NCBI GenBank assembly: GCA_963204815.1
Contig: CAUJHQ010000142.1
Location: 1-50,108, forward strand
DNA: 50,108 nucleotides
Reading direction: 5' to 3'
DNA from: Pseudomonadota bacterium
GTDB lineage: Bacteria > Pseudomonadota > Gammaproteobacteria > Burkholderiales > Burkholderiaceae_C
How positions within the stretch are numbered: the stretch's first letter is position 1; the number at the start of each line of letters is the position of its first letter. The position numbers and the translations under genes are program-made. The notes beneath the pieces were generated by a model that worked only from the letters and a program-made list of their open reading frames with translations, was not told the origin of the DNA and did not search any database. This document shows positions 10,778-19,510 of the stretch, in pieces.

Positions 10778-10872
10778 CGACGCTCTCCCCTGGGGTTATA
10801 GGCAATACAGCCCGGGGAATATAGCCGCCGATGGGCGTCGAATCGACGCTGGCGTGCCGCCGATCCCACGAA
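10778..10872 (-). promoter_or_regulatory. H-NS gene promoter region
   Basis: This is one of the few A+T-richer spots nearby. On the minus strand TATAAC (10800 to 10795) and TATATT (10823 to 10818) are both possible -10 elements upstream of the Shine-Dalgarno sequence and ATG at 10777. An A+T-rich own promoter would suit autoregulation by an H-NS protein (inference). Confidence 0.45.
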
Positions 10873-11931
10873 TCAGCGGTAACCCACGCGGTCCAGCATC
10901 TGCTGCACCTTCACCTGGTTCATGCCGATCACCGACACCGGCACCGATTCGGTCTTGAAGCTGCCGAACGATTCCAGTGCGGGGTTTTTCAGGGTCGCGC
11001 CGCGCACCGCCGGCCATTCGTTGTTGCCGCTGGCGAAATAGGTTTGGGCCTCGGGGCTGGCCAGGTATTCGAGAAACTTCACCGCCGCGTCGCGGTTCTT
11101 CGCGTGGCGCGCCACCGCGCCGCCTGCGACGTTGATGTGGGTGCCGTGGTCGGCCTGGTTCGGGAACATGACGTCGATCTTCTCGATCACGGCGCGGTCG
11201 GCCGGCAGTTCCGAGCGCATCAGGCGCGCCAGGTAGTAGCTGTTGGTCAGCGCGATCGCGCATTCGCCGCTGGCCACCGCCTTGATCTGGTCGGTGTCGC
11301 CGCCCTTCGGCGGGCGCGCCATGTTGGCCACCAGGCCCTTCAGCCAGGCCTCGGCCTTCTCGGCGCCCAGGTGCTCGGTCATCGCGCCGAAGAGCGACAG
11401 GTTGTACGGGTGCGAACCCGAGCGCGTGCACAGCAGGCCCTTGTTGACCGGGTCGGCCAGCTTCTCGTAGCGGTCGACGTCGGCTTTCGCGACCTTGGTC
11501 TTGTCGTAGACCACGAGGCGGGCACGGGTCGAGAAGCCGAACCACTGCGAGCCGCTGCCGTCGTCCTTGCCGCGCAGCGTGGCCGGGATCTGCTCGCTCA
11601 GCAGCTTGCTCTTGACCGGCTGGAACAGGCCGTCGACCTCGGCGCGCCACAGGCGCGCGGCGTCGACCAGCAGGATCAGGTCGGCCGGGCTGGATGCGCC
11701 TTCGCTCTGCAGGCGGGCGAGGATGCCGGCGTCGTCGGCGTCGACGCGGTTGACCTTGATGCCGGTCGCCTTCGTGAAGTTGGCGTACAGCGCTTCGTCG
11801 GTCTGGTAATGGCGCGCCGAGTAGAGGTTGAGGACCTTGTCCTGCGCGAAGGCGGGGGCGGCGGCGAGCACCGCCGCCGCGGCGGCGATCAGGCGCTTGA
11901 AGGCGGTGAGGCGGGGGCGGGCGAGGGACAT
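10873..11931 (-). CDS. ferric iron ABC transporter periplasmic binding protein (FbpA/FutA type)
   Basis: A 352-residue protein. A signal peptide (basic start, then an Ala-rich hydrophobic run) ends near residue 29 (APAFA). The mature part begins VLNLYSARHYQTDEALY, typical of class-II ferric-binding proteins. Tandem tyrosines Y232-Y233 (TNSYYLARL) match the iron-ligand pair of FbpA. It would capture Fe3+ in the periplasm for an ABC permease, but no permease or ATPase gene is adjacent, so the partners must be elsewhere. The ATG at 11931 is preferred over a GTG at 11937 because GGAG lies 5 nt before it. The promoter carries Fur-like and FNR-like dyads. Confidence 0.93.
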   Translation of the reverse strand: MSLARPRLTAFKRLIAAAAAVLAAAPAFAQDKVLNLYSARHYQTDEALYANFTKATGIKVNRVDADDAGILARLQSEGASSPADLILLVDAARLWRAEVDGLFQPVKSKLLSEQIPATLRGKDDGSGSQWFGFSTRARLVVYDKTKVAKADVDRYEKLADPVNKGLLCTRSGSHPYNLSLFGAMTEHLGAEKAEAWLKGLVANMARPPKGGDTDQIKAVASGECAIALTNSYYLARLMRSELPADRAVIEKIDVMFPNQADHGTHINVAGGAVARHAKNRDAAVKFLEYLASPEAQTYFASGNNEWPAVRGATLKNPALESFGSFKTESVPVSVIGMNQVKVQQMLDRVGYR

Positions 11932-11940
11932 GGACACTCC

Positions 11941-11960
11941 GGCAGGGTTCTGAACCTGCC
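11941..11960 (-). promoter_or_regulatory. hairpin at the 5' end of the iron-binding protein mRNA
   Basis: GGCAGG(G)TTC and GAACCTGCC pair as 9 bp with one bulged base and a 1-nt gap between the arms. It ends right next to the GGAG ribosome binding site. If transcription starts at its outer edge it would cap the mRNA; with the start predicted from the -10 (about 11957) only part of it is transcribed. Confidence 0.4.
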
Positions 11961-11963
11961 CGA

Positions 11964-11993
11964 AGTGTACTTGAGAACGCGAACGATTCTCAA
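11964..11993 (-). promoter_or_regulatory. iron-binding protein promoter with Fur-like inverted repeat
   Basis: On the minus strand TTGAGA (11993 to 11988) and TACACT (11969 to 11964) form a promoter with an 18-bp spacer. TTGAGAA (11971-11977) and TTCTCAA (11987-11993) are perfect 7-bp arms of a 23-bp dyad covering the -35 and spacer. A central 19-bp window matches the Fur consensus at about 11 positions. With an iron transporter downstream, a Fur operator is the natural reading, though the match is imperfect. Confidence 0.55.
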
Positions 11994-12007
11994 TTGATGT
12001 GGATCAA
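11994..12007. promoter_or_regulatory. perfect FNR/Anr-type dyad TTGAT-N4-ATCAA
   Basis: TTGATGTGGATCAA matches all ten conserved positions of the FNR consensus. Its centre (12000.5) is about 43 bp upstream of the start site predicted for the iron-binding protein gene, near the -41.5 expected for class II activation. It overlaps the stop codon of yggX. Confidence 0.6.
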
Positions 12008-12276
12008 GCCGACGGCGGCACGTAGCCGGCCGGCTTGTCGCCGCCATCGCCGAAGAAGAACTGCTCCATCTGCCGCGCCAGGTACTGGCGGGCACGCTGG
12101 TCGGCGAGGTTCAGGCGGTTCTCGTTGACCAGCATCGTCTGGTGCTTCTTCCAGACCTCGAAGGCGTCCTTGCTGATGTGGTCGTAGATGCGCTTGCCGA
12201 GCTCGCCGGGGTAGGGCGCGAACGACAGCCCTTCGGCTTCCTTCTTGAGGTACTGGCACTGAACCATGCGGGCCAT
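12004..12276 (-). CDS. yggX: YggX family Fe(II)-trafficking / oxidative-damage protection protein
   Basis: A 90-residue protein, the normal length of the family. The start [19 protein letters not shown] holds the conserved Cys, followed by [19 protein letters not shown] and [15 protein letters not shown]. Family members protect Fe-S clusters from oxidants and influence iron handling in the cytoplasm. It lies 26 bp after argA on the same strand, with AAGGAA before the ATG, so it is probably cotranscribed with argA. The next gene downstream is the ferric-iron binding protein, which has its own promoter overlapping the end of yggX. Confidence 0.96.
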   Translation of the reverse strand: MARMVQCQYLKKEAEGLSFAPYPGELGKRIYDHISKDAFEVWKKHQTMLVNENRLNLADQRARQYLARQMEQFFFGDGGDKPAGYVPPSA

Positions 12277-12302
12277 GATCGGTTTCCTTGTGGAGACGTT
12301 GT

Positions 12303-13643
12303 CTAGACGAGCTTCTTGACCAGCACCTGCGAGCGCCGGTCCCAGTTGTACTTGCGCTTGCGCGCCTCGGGCAGCCAGTCGGGGTCGACCTGGGCAAAGC
12401 CGCGCTTGATGAACCAGTGCATCGTGCGCGTGGTGAGCACGAAGATCGTGTCCAGGCCCATCTGCTTGGCGCGCTGTTCCACGCGCTTCAACAGCCGTTC
12501 GCCGTCGCCCTGGCCCTGCGAGAGCGGCGACACCGTGAGTGCCGCCATTTCGGCGGTGCGCGCCTCGGGGTACGGGTAGAGCGCGGCGCAGCCGAAGATG
12601 ATGCCGTCGTGCTCGATCAGCGTGTAGTTGGCGATGTCGCGCTCGATCTCGGTGCGCTCGCGGCGCACCAGCGTGCCGTCGCGCTCGAAAGGTTCGATCA
12701 ACTGCACGATGCCGGCGACGTCGTCGCTGGTGGCTTCGCGCAGGCTCTCGAGCTTTTCGTCGACGACCATCGTGCCGACGCCGTCGTGCGTGAACACCTC
12801 GAGCAGCAGCGCGCCGTCGGTCGCGAACGGCAGGATGTGCGAGCGTTCGACACCGCCTTCGCAGGCCTTCACGCACTGGCGCAGGTAGAAGGCCGGGTCG
12901 GCGGGCTGGCTGGGCGCCGGCAACGCGGCCAGCAGGCGCTTGGCGTCGGCGAGCGCGAGTTCGGTGTCGATGCCGCTCTCGGGGTTGTCTGGCGTTTCGC
13001 GGATGCCCGCGATCTCGCACATGAAGACGAGCTTGTCGGCCTGCAGCGCGATCGCGGTGGCGGTGGCCACGTCCTCCATCGTCAGGTTGAAGGCCTCGCC
13101 GGTGGGCGAGAACCCGAACGGCGACAGCAGCACGAGCGCGCCGGTGTCCAGCGCGCGCCGGATCGCGCCGTGGTCGACGCGGCGCACGAGGCCGCTGGAC
13201 ATGTAGTCGGTGCCCTCGACGATGCCGACCGGCCGCGCGGTGAGGAAGTTGCCCGACACCACGCGCACCGTGGCGTTGGCCATCGGCGTGTTCGGCAGGC
13301 CCTGCGAGAACGCGGCCTCGATCTCGAAGCGCAACTGGCCGGCGGCTTCCTGCGCCGCGTCGAGCGCCACCGCGTCGGTCACGCGCAGGCCGTTGACGAA
13401 TTTCGACACGTGGCCCTTGGCGGCAAGCTGCTCGTTCACCTGCGGGCGGAAGCCGTGCACCAGCACGAGCTTGATGCCCATCGCGTGCAGGATGGCGAGG
13501 TCCTGGACGAAGTGGTTCAGCTTGCCGGCGGCGATGGCCTCGCCGGCGATGGCGACGACGAAGGTCTTGCCGCGGTAGGCGTGGATATACGGCGCGACCG
13601 CGCGGAACCACGGGACGAAGGTGTGCGGAAAGACGAGGCTCAT
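12303..13643 (-). CDS. argA: N-acetylglutamate synthase (amino-acid kinase-like plus GNAT)
   Basis: A 446-residue protein, the size of classical ArgA. Residues about 15-280 are an amino-acid-kinase-like domain ([30 protein letters not shown]). Residues about 290-446 are a GNAT acetyltransferase domain ([15 protein letters not shown], then [15 protein letters not shown] for acetyl-CoA binding). It makes N-acetylglutamate from glutamate and acetyl-CoA, the first step of arginine synthesis, usually inhibited by arginine. The ATG at 13643 gives the family start [21 protein letters not shown] hexamer lies 10 nt upstream with no Shine-Dalgarno sequence, so the message may be nearly leaderless. Confidence 0.97.
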   Translation of the reverse strand: MSLVFPHTFVPWFRAVAPYIHAYRGKTFVVAIAGEAIAAGKLNHFVQDLAILHAMGIKLVLVHGFRPQVNEQLAAKGHVSKFVNGLRVTDAVALDAAQEAAGQLRFEIEAAFSQGLPNTPMANATVRVVSGNFLTARPVGIVEGTDYMSSGLVRRVDHGAIRRALDTGALVLLSPFGFSPTGEAFNLTMEDVATATAIALQADKLVFMCEIAGIRETPDNPESGIDTELALADAKRLLAALPAPSQPADPAFYLRQCVKACEGGVERSHILPFATDGALLLEVFTHDGVGTMVVDEKLESLREATSDDVAGIVQLIEPFERDGTLVRRERTEIERDIANYTLIEHDGIIFGCAALYPYPEARTAEMAALTVSPLSQGQGDGERLLKRVEQRAKQMGLDTIFVLTTRTMHWFIKRGFAQVDPDWLPEARKRKYNWDRRSQVLVKKLV

Positions 13644-13699
13644 TGCGTCGGCGATTGTGCCGCAGCATGATCGTGGCCCCGTCATCCAGGGAGCCTTCG

Positions 13700-14083
13700 A
13701 TGGACACCTACAAGACCCACGGCGCCTTCAGCTGGAGCGAGCTGATGACCTCGGACCCCGAGGGCGCGCTGTCCTTCTACCGCCAACTGTTCGGCTGGAC
13801 CGTCGAGACCAGCCAGATGGGCATGGGCCCGTACCACGTGGTGAAGATCGGCGACACGTCGGTTGGCGGCGTCATGGGCAAGCCGCCGGGTGGCGAGGGC
13901 ATGCCGTCGATGTGGGGCGTCTACGTCACCGTCGACGATGTCGAGAAGACGGTGGCGCAGTGCACGGCGCTGGGCGGCAAGGTGATCATGGCGCCGATGG
14001 ACGTTCCGCAGGTCGGCCGCATGGCCGTGATCCAGGACCCGCAGGGCGCCACGCTGAACGTCATCACCTACGTCGCCGGCTGA
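13700..14083 (+). CDS. VOC (glyoxalase/bleomycin-resistance fold) protein
   Basis: A 127-residue protein of the vicinal-oxygen-chelate fold. It starts [24 protein letters not shown], has a second beta-alpha-beta module from about residue 72 ([21 protein letters not shown]), and ends [16 protein letters not shown]. Proteins of this type often bind a metal and act on small electrophilic or aromatic substrates, but the substrate is not evident. The ATG at 13700 follows GGGAG. It diverges from argA (56 bp) and is followed by hrpA on the same strand after 36 bp. Confidence 0.9.
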   Translation: MDTYKTHGAFSWSELMTSDPEGALSFYRQLFGWTVETSQMGMGPYHVVKIGDTSVGGVMGKPPGGEGMPSMWGVYVTVDDVEKTVAQCTALGGKVIMAPMDVPQVGRMAVIQDPQGATLNVITYVAG

Positions 14084-14104
14084 CGGCCGCCGGAGCGCGG
14101 CGGC

Positions 14105-14122
14105 CATAATCCGCGCCCCGTG
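14105..14122 (+). promoter_or_regulatory. -10-like element abutting the hrpA start
   Basis: CATAAT (14105-14110) lies 9 nt before the GTG at 14120. Transcription would start within about 3 nt of the start codon. There is no Shine-Dalgarno sequence in the gap; the -35 is poor. Confidence 0.4.
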
Positions 14123-17100
14123 AGACCTGCCCGCGCCGCGCCGGCGAACCCCGTCCCGCCGATCTCGTACCCCGAAGCGCTGCCGGTCTCGGCGCGGCGC
14201 GACGAGATCGCGCGCGCCATCCGCGAGCACCCGATCGTCATCGTCTGCGGCGAAACCGGCTCTGGCAAGACGACGCAGCTGCCGAAGATCGTGCTCGAGC
14301 TCGGCCGCGGCCTCGGGGCCGGCGGCAAGGGCCTGATCGGCCACACGCAGCCGCGGCGCATCGCCGCCAGCAGCGTGGCCAAACGCATCGCCGAGGAGCT
14401 GAACTCGCCGCTCGGCGAGGTGGTCGGCTACAAGGTGCGCTTCCAGGACCGCCTGCAGCCCGGCGCCAGCGTGAAGCTGATGACCGACGGCATCCTGCTC
14501 GCCGAGACGCAGACCGACCCGCTGCTGAAGGCCTACGACACGCTGATCATCGACGAGGCGCACGAACGCAGCCTCAACATCGATTTCCTGCTCGGCTACC
14601 TGAAGGAGGTGCTGGCGCGGCGGCCCGAGCTGAAGCTGATCGTCACCTCGGCCACGATCGATGCCGACCGCTTCGCGCAGCACTTCGCGTCGACGCGCGG
14701 GCCGGCGCCGGTGATCCAGGTGAGCGGGCGGCTGTTCCCGGTCGAGCAGCGCTGGCGGCCGTGGGAAGACCGCAAGGACGCCGACCTCGAAGACGCCATC
14801 GCCGATGCGGTGGACGAACTGTGGCGCGAAGGGCCGGGCGACATCCTCGTCTTCCTGCCCGGCGAGCGCGAGATCCGCGAGACCGCCGACCACCTGCGCA
14901 AGCACCTGGCCAGCACCGTGCGGCACGGCCCGCAGCCGGAGATCCTGCCCCTGTACGCACGCCTGTCTCAGGCCGAGCAGGACCGCGTGTTCGTCGCCGG
15001 CAACGGCCGCCGCGTCGTGCTGGCCACCAACGTCGCGGAGACCTCGCTCACGGTGCCGGGCATCCGCTACGTCATCGACAGCGGGCTGGCGCGCGTCAAG
15101 CGCTACAGCTACCGCAACAAGGTCGAGCAGTTGCAGGTGGAGGCCATCAGCCAGGCCGCGGCCAACCAGCGCGCCGGCCGCTGCGGGCGCGTGTCCAACG
15201 GCATCTGCATCCGCCTGTACGACGAGAAGGATTTCGCCGGCCGCCCGCGCTTCACCGACCCCGAGATCCTGCGCAGCAGCCTGGCGGGCGTGATCCTGCG
15301 CATGAAGTCGCTGCACCTCGGCACGGTGGAGGCGTTCCCGTTCCTGGAGCCGCCGCCGAAGAAGGCGATTGCCGACGGCTACGCGCTGCTCGACGAGCTG
15401 AACGCGGTCGACGACGACAACGAGCTCACGCCCATCGGCCGCGAACTCGCGAAGCTGCCGCTGGACCCGCGCATCGGCCGCATGATCCTGGAGGCGCGCG
15501 AACGCCAGTCGCTGACCGAAGTGCTGATCATCGCGTCGGCGCTCTCGGGCCAGGACGTGCGCGACCGCCCGCAGGAAGCTGCCCAGGCCGCCGACGAGCG
15601 GCACCGCAAGTTCGACGACGAGAAGTCGGAGTTCATGGGCTACCTGAAGCTCTGGAACTGGATCGAGGAAGGGCGCGGGCACGGCACGGCGCACGAGGCG
15701 CACAAGCTCAGCAACCGCCAGCAGGAACAGCGCCTGCGCGACAGCTTCGTCAGCCCGCGCCGCGTGCGCGAGTGGCGCGACATCCACTCGCAGCTGCACA
15801 CTGTGGTGGCGGAGCACGGCTGGCGCCTGAACAGCGTGCCCGCCACCTACGAGCAGGTGCACCTGGCGATGCTGGCCGGCCTGCTGGGCAACATCGGCTG
15901 CAAGAGCGACGACGAGGACTGGTATCTCGGCGCACGCGGCATCAAGTTCTGGCGCCACCCGGGCGCGCACCTGAGCAAGAAGCCGGGGCGCTGGCTGCTG
16001 GCGGCCGAACTGGTGGAGACCACGCGCCTCTTCGGCCGCGGGCTGGCGGCGATCGAGCCGCAGTGGATTCCGCCGATCGCCGGCCACCTGCTGAAGAAGC
16101 AGTTGCTGGAGCCGCACTGGGAGAAGAAGGCCGGCGAGGTGGTGGCGCTGGAGCGCGCGACGCTCTACGGCATCGTCGTCTACAACAACCGGCGCGTGAA
16201 CTTCGGCAACGTCGACCCCGCCGAGGCGCGCGACATCTTCATCCGCGAGGCGCTGGTCAACGGTGACTGGGAGACGAAGCTACCCTTCGCCGCCCACAAC
16301 CGCAAGCTGGTCGCGCAGGTGCAGGAACTCGAGCACAAGGCGCGCCGGCAGGACGTGCTCGTCGACGACGAGCTGATCTTTGCGTTCTACGACCAGCAGG
16401 TGCCCAAGGACGTGCACTCCGGCGCCGGCTTCGAGCGCTGGTACCGCGAGGAAGCGAAGCGCCAGCCGAAGCTGCTGCACCTGACGCGCGAGGAGCTGAT
16501 GCGTCACGAGGCGGCCGGCATCACGACGGCGTCGTTTCCGCGCACCGTGCGGCTGGGCGGCATCGACTGTGCGGCCGACTACCTGCACGAGCCGGGCGAT
16601 CCGAAGGACGGCGTCACCGTCACGGTGCCGATCTACGCGCTGAACCAGGTCAACGACGAGCGCTGCGAGTGGCTGGTGCCCGGCATGCTGAAGGACAAGG
16701 TGCTGGCGCTGGTGAAGAGCCTGCACCAGCGCCCGCGCTCGCGTCTCGTGCCGCTGCCTGACTACGCGGCCGAGTTCTGCGAGCTCGCGCCCTTCGCCCA
16801 AGGCAGCCTGATGGACGTGCTGCTGAAGGCCGTGCGCGAGCGCACCCAGCTCGCCGTCCAGCGCAACGACTTCAAGCTGGAGACGCTGTCGCCGCACCTG
16901 TTCATGAACTTCCGCATCGTCGACGAGCACGGCCGCCAGCTCGGCATGGGCCGCGACCTCGCCGGCCTGAAGGCCGAGTTCGGCGGCCAGGCGCGCAGCG
17001 CATTCCAGGCGCTGGCGGCGTTGAAGGTGGCGGCACCGCCCGCGCCGGTGGCCGCGGCGCCGGCGGGCGGCGGCGTGGTCGCGAAGGTCGCGGCGCCCGC

Positions 17101-17974
17101 GCCGGCAGCCCCGGCCGTGGAGGCGAAGTCCTACACCGCCTGGACCTTCGGCGAGCTGCCCGAGCTGATGGAGATCCGCAAGGGCGGCCAGTCGCTGGTG
17201 GGCTTTCCGGCGCTCATCGACAAGGGCGCGGCGGTCGAGATCGAGGTCTTCGACGAACCCGACGTGGCCGCGGCGAAGCATCGCGCCGGCCTGCGCCGGC
17301 TGGTGTCGCTGCAGATCCGCGAACCATTGAAGTACCTGGAGAAGAACATCCCCGACCTGCAGGCGATGGGCGTCGCCTTCATGGGGCTGGGCGGCACGAC
17401 CGAGGAGCTGCGAGCGCAGATCGTCGACCTTGCGGTCGACCGCGCCTTCCTGGCCGACCCGCTGCCGACCGACGAGCCCGCGTTCAAGCGCCGCGTCGAC
17501 GAAGGCCGCGCGCGCCTGAACCTGATCGCCCAGGAAGTGGCACGGCTGGCGGCGACGATCCTGGGCGAACTGCTCGTCGCCATCCGCAAGCTGAAGGACA
17601 GCCGACCGCCGAAGGACGTGGCCGACGACGTGCAGCAGCAACTGGCGCGCCTGGTGCCCAAGCGTTTCCTGCTCGCGCACGACTGGGCCGCGCTGCAGCA
17701 CCTGCCGCGCTACCTGAAGGCGGTGACGCTGCGGCTGGACAAGCTGCGCGCCGACCCCGCGCGCGACGCCGCGCGGCTGTCCGAACTGCGCCCGCTGGAG
17801 CAGCGCTACCTGCGCCGGCTGGCGGAGCTGAAGGGCGCGCAGCACGCGCGCCTGGACGAGTACCGCTGGCTGCTGGAAGAGCTGCGCGTGAGCCTGTTCG
17901 CGCAGGAACTGCGCACGCCGCAGCCGGTGAGCGTGAAGCGGCTGGACAAAGCTTGGGCTCAGCTGTCAGGCTGA
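14120..17974 (+). CDS. hrpA: ATP-dependent RNA helicase HrpA (DEAH box)
   Basis: A 1284-residue protein, the full length of bacterial HrpA. Walker A is GETGSGKT at residues 44-51, DEAH at 145-148, SAT follows soon after, and motif VI is QRAGRCGR. The helicase core is followed by the helicase-associated and OB-like domains and a long C-terminal DUF3418-type region. HrpA unwinds RNA and rescues stalled ribosomes (family knowledge). An Ala/Pro-rich linker (about 970-1000) divides the C-terminal region. The GTG start gives a short basic N-terminus before the conserved SYPEALPVSARRDEI. Confidence 0.96.
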   Translation: MRPARAAPANPVPPISYPEALPVSARRDEIARAIREHPIVIVCGETGSGKTTQLPKIVLELGRGLGAGGKGLIGHTQPRRIAASSVAKRIAEELNSPLGEVVGYKVRFQDRLQPGASVKLMTDGILLAETQTDPLLKAYDTLIIDEAHERSLNIDFLLGYLKEVLARRPELKLIVTSATIDADRFAQHFASTRGPAPVIQVSGRLFPVEQRWRPWEDRKDADLEDAIADAVDELWREGPGDILVFLPGEREIRETADHLRKHLASTVRHGPQPEILPLYARLSQAEQDRVFVAGNGRRVVLATNVAETSLTVPGIRYVIDSGLARVKRYSYRNKVEQLQVEAISQAAANQRAGRCGRVSNGICIRLYDEKDFAGRPRFTDPEILRSSLAGVILRMKSLHLGTVEAFPFLEPPPKKAIADGYALLDELNAVDDDNELTPIGRELAKLPLDPRIGRMILEARERQSLTEVLIIASALSGQDVRDRPQEAAQAADERHRKFDDEKSEFMGYLKLWNWIEEGRGHGTAHEAHKLSNRQQEQRLRDSFVSPRRVREWRDIHSQLHTVVAEHGWRLNSVPATYEQVHLAMLAGLLGNIGCKSDDEDWYLGARGIKFWRHPGAHLSKKPGRWLLAAELVETTRLFGRGLAAIEPQWIPPIAGHLLKKQLLEPHWEKKAGEVVALERATLYGIVVYNNRRVNFGNVDPAEARDIFIREALVNGDWETKLPFAAHNRKLVAQVQELEHKARRQDVLVDDELIFAFYDQQVPKDVHSGAGFERWYREEAKRQPKLLHLTREELMRHEAAGITTASFPRTVRLGGIDCAADYLHEPGDPKDGVTVTVPIYALNQVNDERCEWLVPGMLKDKVLALVKSLHQRPRSRLVPLPDYAAEFCELAPFAQGSLMDVLLKAVRERTQLAVQRNDFKLETLSPHLFMNFRIVDEHGRQLGMGRDLAGLKAEFGGQARSAFQALAALKVAAPPAPVAAAPAGGGVVAKVAAPAPAAPAVEAKSYTAWTFGELPELMEIRKGGQSLVGFPALIDKGAAVEIEVFDEPDVAAAKHRAGLRRLVSLQIREPLKYLEKNIPDLQAMGVAFMGLGGTTEELRAQIVDLAVDRAFLADPLPTDEPAFKRRVDEGRARLNLIAQEVARLAATILGELLVAIRKLKDSRPPKDVADDVQQQLARLVPKRFLLAHDWAALQHLPRYLKAVTLRLDKLRADPARDAARLSELRPLEQRYLRRLAELKGAQHARLDEYRWLLEELRVSLFAQELRTPQPVSVKRLDKAWAQLSG

Positions 17975-17978
17975 GCCC
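17955..17978. terminator. perfect hairpin over the hrpA stop codon
   Basis: GGGCTCAGC (17955-17963) and GCTGAGCCC (17970-17978) are perfect 9-bp arms with a 6-nt loop. The hrpA stop (17972-17974) is in the right arm, and the convergent trpB2 gene ends 10 bp further on. No T tract follows on either strand. Confidence 0.45.
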
Positions 17979-17987
17979 GGGCGTACC

Positions 17988-19358
17988 TCAGGCCGGCACC
18001 GACGGCAGCCCGGCCAGCGCCATCGCGAGCTCCTTCTCGTCGTACTGCTGGTCGACGAGCTTGCCGGCGTGGAAGTTCGAGTAGGCGGCCATGTCGAAGT
18101 GGCCGTGGCCGCAGAGGTTGAACAGGATCACCTCCGAACGCCCCTCGGCCTTGCAGCGCAGCGCCTCGACGATGGCGCCCTTGACGGCGTGGTTGGCCTC
18201 CGGCGCCGGCACGATGCCCTCGGTGCGGCCGAACAGCACGCCGGCGGCGAAGCACTCGTTCTGCGTGTAGGCGGTGGCCTCGATCAGGTCGAGCTGCTTC
18301 AGGTGGCTGACCAGCGGCGCCATGCCGTGGTAGCGCAGGCCGCCGGCGTGGAAGCCCGGCGGCGTGAACGTGCTGCCCAGCGTGTGCATCTTCACCAGCG
18401 GCGTCAGGTGGCTGGTGTCGCCGAAGTCGTAGGCGTACTTGCCGCGCGTCAGGCTGGGGCAGGCGGCCGGTTCGACGGCGACGATGCGGCGCTTCTTCGT
18501 CTTGCCGCCGCCGCGCAGCTGCTGGCCGAGGAACGGGAACACGATGCCGGCGAAGTTGCTGCCGCCGCCGGTGCAGCCGACGATGACGTCCGGGTCGTCG
18601 CCCGCCATCTCCATCTGCAGCATCGCTTCCTGGCCGACGATGGTCTGGTGCAGCAGCACGTGGTTCAGCACCGAGCCCAGGGCGTACTTGGTGTCGTCGT
18701 GCGTGGCGGCCACTTCCACCGCTTCGGAGATGGCGATGCCCAGCGAGCCGGGGTGGTCGGGCCGCTCGGCCAGGATGGCGCGGCCGGAGTTCGTCTCGTT
18801 CGACGGGCTGGCCACGCAGGTGGCGCCGTAGGTCTCCATCAGCGCGCGCCGGTACGGCTTCTGGTCGTACGAGACACGCACCTGGAAGATCTTGACGTCG
18901 AGGTCGAACAGCGCACCGGCGAAGGCGAGCGACGAACCCCACTGGCCGGCGCCGGTCTCGGTGGTGAGCTTGCGGATGCCGGCCTGGGCGTTGTACCAGG
19001 CCTGCGGGATGGCGGTGTTCGGCTTGTGGCTGCCGGCGGGCGAGACGCCTTCGTACTTGTAGTAGATCTTCGCCGGCGTGCCGAGCGCCTTCTCGAGCCG
19101 GTGGGCGCGGAACAGCGGCGCCGGCCGCCAGAGCTTGAAGACCTCGCGCACCGGCTCGGGGATTGGGACTTCGCGCTCGGTGCTGACCTCCTGCAGGATC
19201 AGCTCCATCGGGAACAGCGGTGCCAGGTCGTCGGGGCCGACCGGCTGCATGGTGCCGGGGTGTAGCGGCGGCGGCAGCGCCACCGGCAGGTCGGCGGCAA
19301 TGTTGTACCAGTGCCGCGGCATGCGGCTTTCGTCGAGCAGGAACTTGGTCGTCGTCAT
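17988..19358 (-). CDS. TrpB2-type tryptophan synthase beta-like, PLP-dependent
   Basis: A 456-residue protein, about 50 longer than TrpB1, with the extended N-terminus (FLLDESRMPRHWYNIAADLP) typical of TrpB2. The PLP Schiff-base Lys is K112 (AGSHKPNTA); a glycine-rich phosphate cup is CTGGGSNFAG; ETGAGQWG is the catalytic Glu region. TrpB2 enzymes condense indole with serine to give tryptophan and often act without TrpA. No trpA is near, which supports a stand-alone role, perhaps indole salvage. GGAGG precedes the ATG at 19358. Confidence 0.94.
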   Translation of the reverse strand: MTTTKFLLDESRMPRHWYNIAADLPVALPPPLHPGTMQPVGPDDLAPLFPMELILQEVSTEREVPIPEPVREVFKLWRPAPLFRAHRLEKALGTPAKIYYKYEGVSPAGSHKPNTAIPQAWYNAQAGIRKLTTETGAGQWGSSLAFAGALFDLDVKIFQVRVSYDQKPYRRALMETYGATCVASPSNETNSGRAILAERPDHPGSLGIAISEAVEVAATHDDTKYALGSVLNHVLLHQTIVGQEAMLQMEMAGDDPDVIVGCTGGGSNFAGIVFPFLGQQLRGGGKTKKRRIVAVEPAACPSLTRGKYAYDFGDTSHLTPLVKMHTLGSTFTPPGFHAGGLRYHGMAPLVSHLKQLDLIEATAYTQNECFAAGVLFGRTEGIVPAPEANHAVKGAIVEALRCKAEGRSEVILFNLCGHGHFDMAAYSNFHAGKLVDQQYDEKELAMALAGLPSVPA

Positions 19359-19464
19359 CGAGGGATCCTCCAATACGGGCTCGGGCATCGTAGGTCGTGA
19401 ACTCGCGCACCTGCTTGCGGGTTTGCGCGAGCCCGGGCCTTGCGCCCGGCGCAAATCGGGTTCA

Positions 19465-19470
19465 TAGAAT
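19465..19470 (+). promoter_or_regulatory. -10-like TAGAAT upstream of the TonB-like gene
   Basis: TAGAAT lies about 40 bp before the GTG at 19511, giving a leader of roughly 34 nt that includes the AAGGG ribosome binding site. It overlaps an in-frame ATG at 19469, an argument against using that ATG as the start. Confidence 0.4.
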
Positions 19471-19510
19471 GAACTGGCTGGGTCCTGGCGCCCAGCGTGA
19501 AGGGCATCCG

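Noticed and set aside
11932..11937. GTG at 11937 as the start of the iron-binding protein
   Set aside because: The GGAG sequence would overlap that codon; it is correctly spaced (5 nt) for the ATG at 11931.
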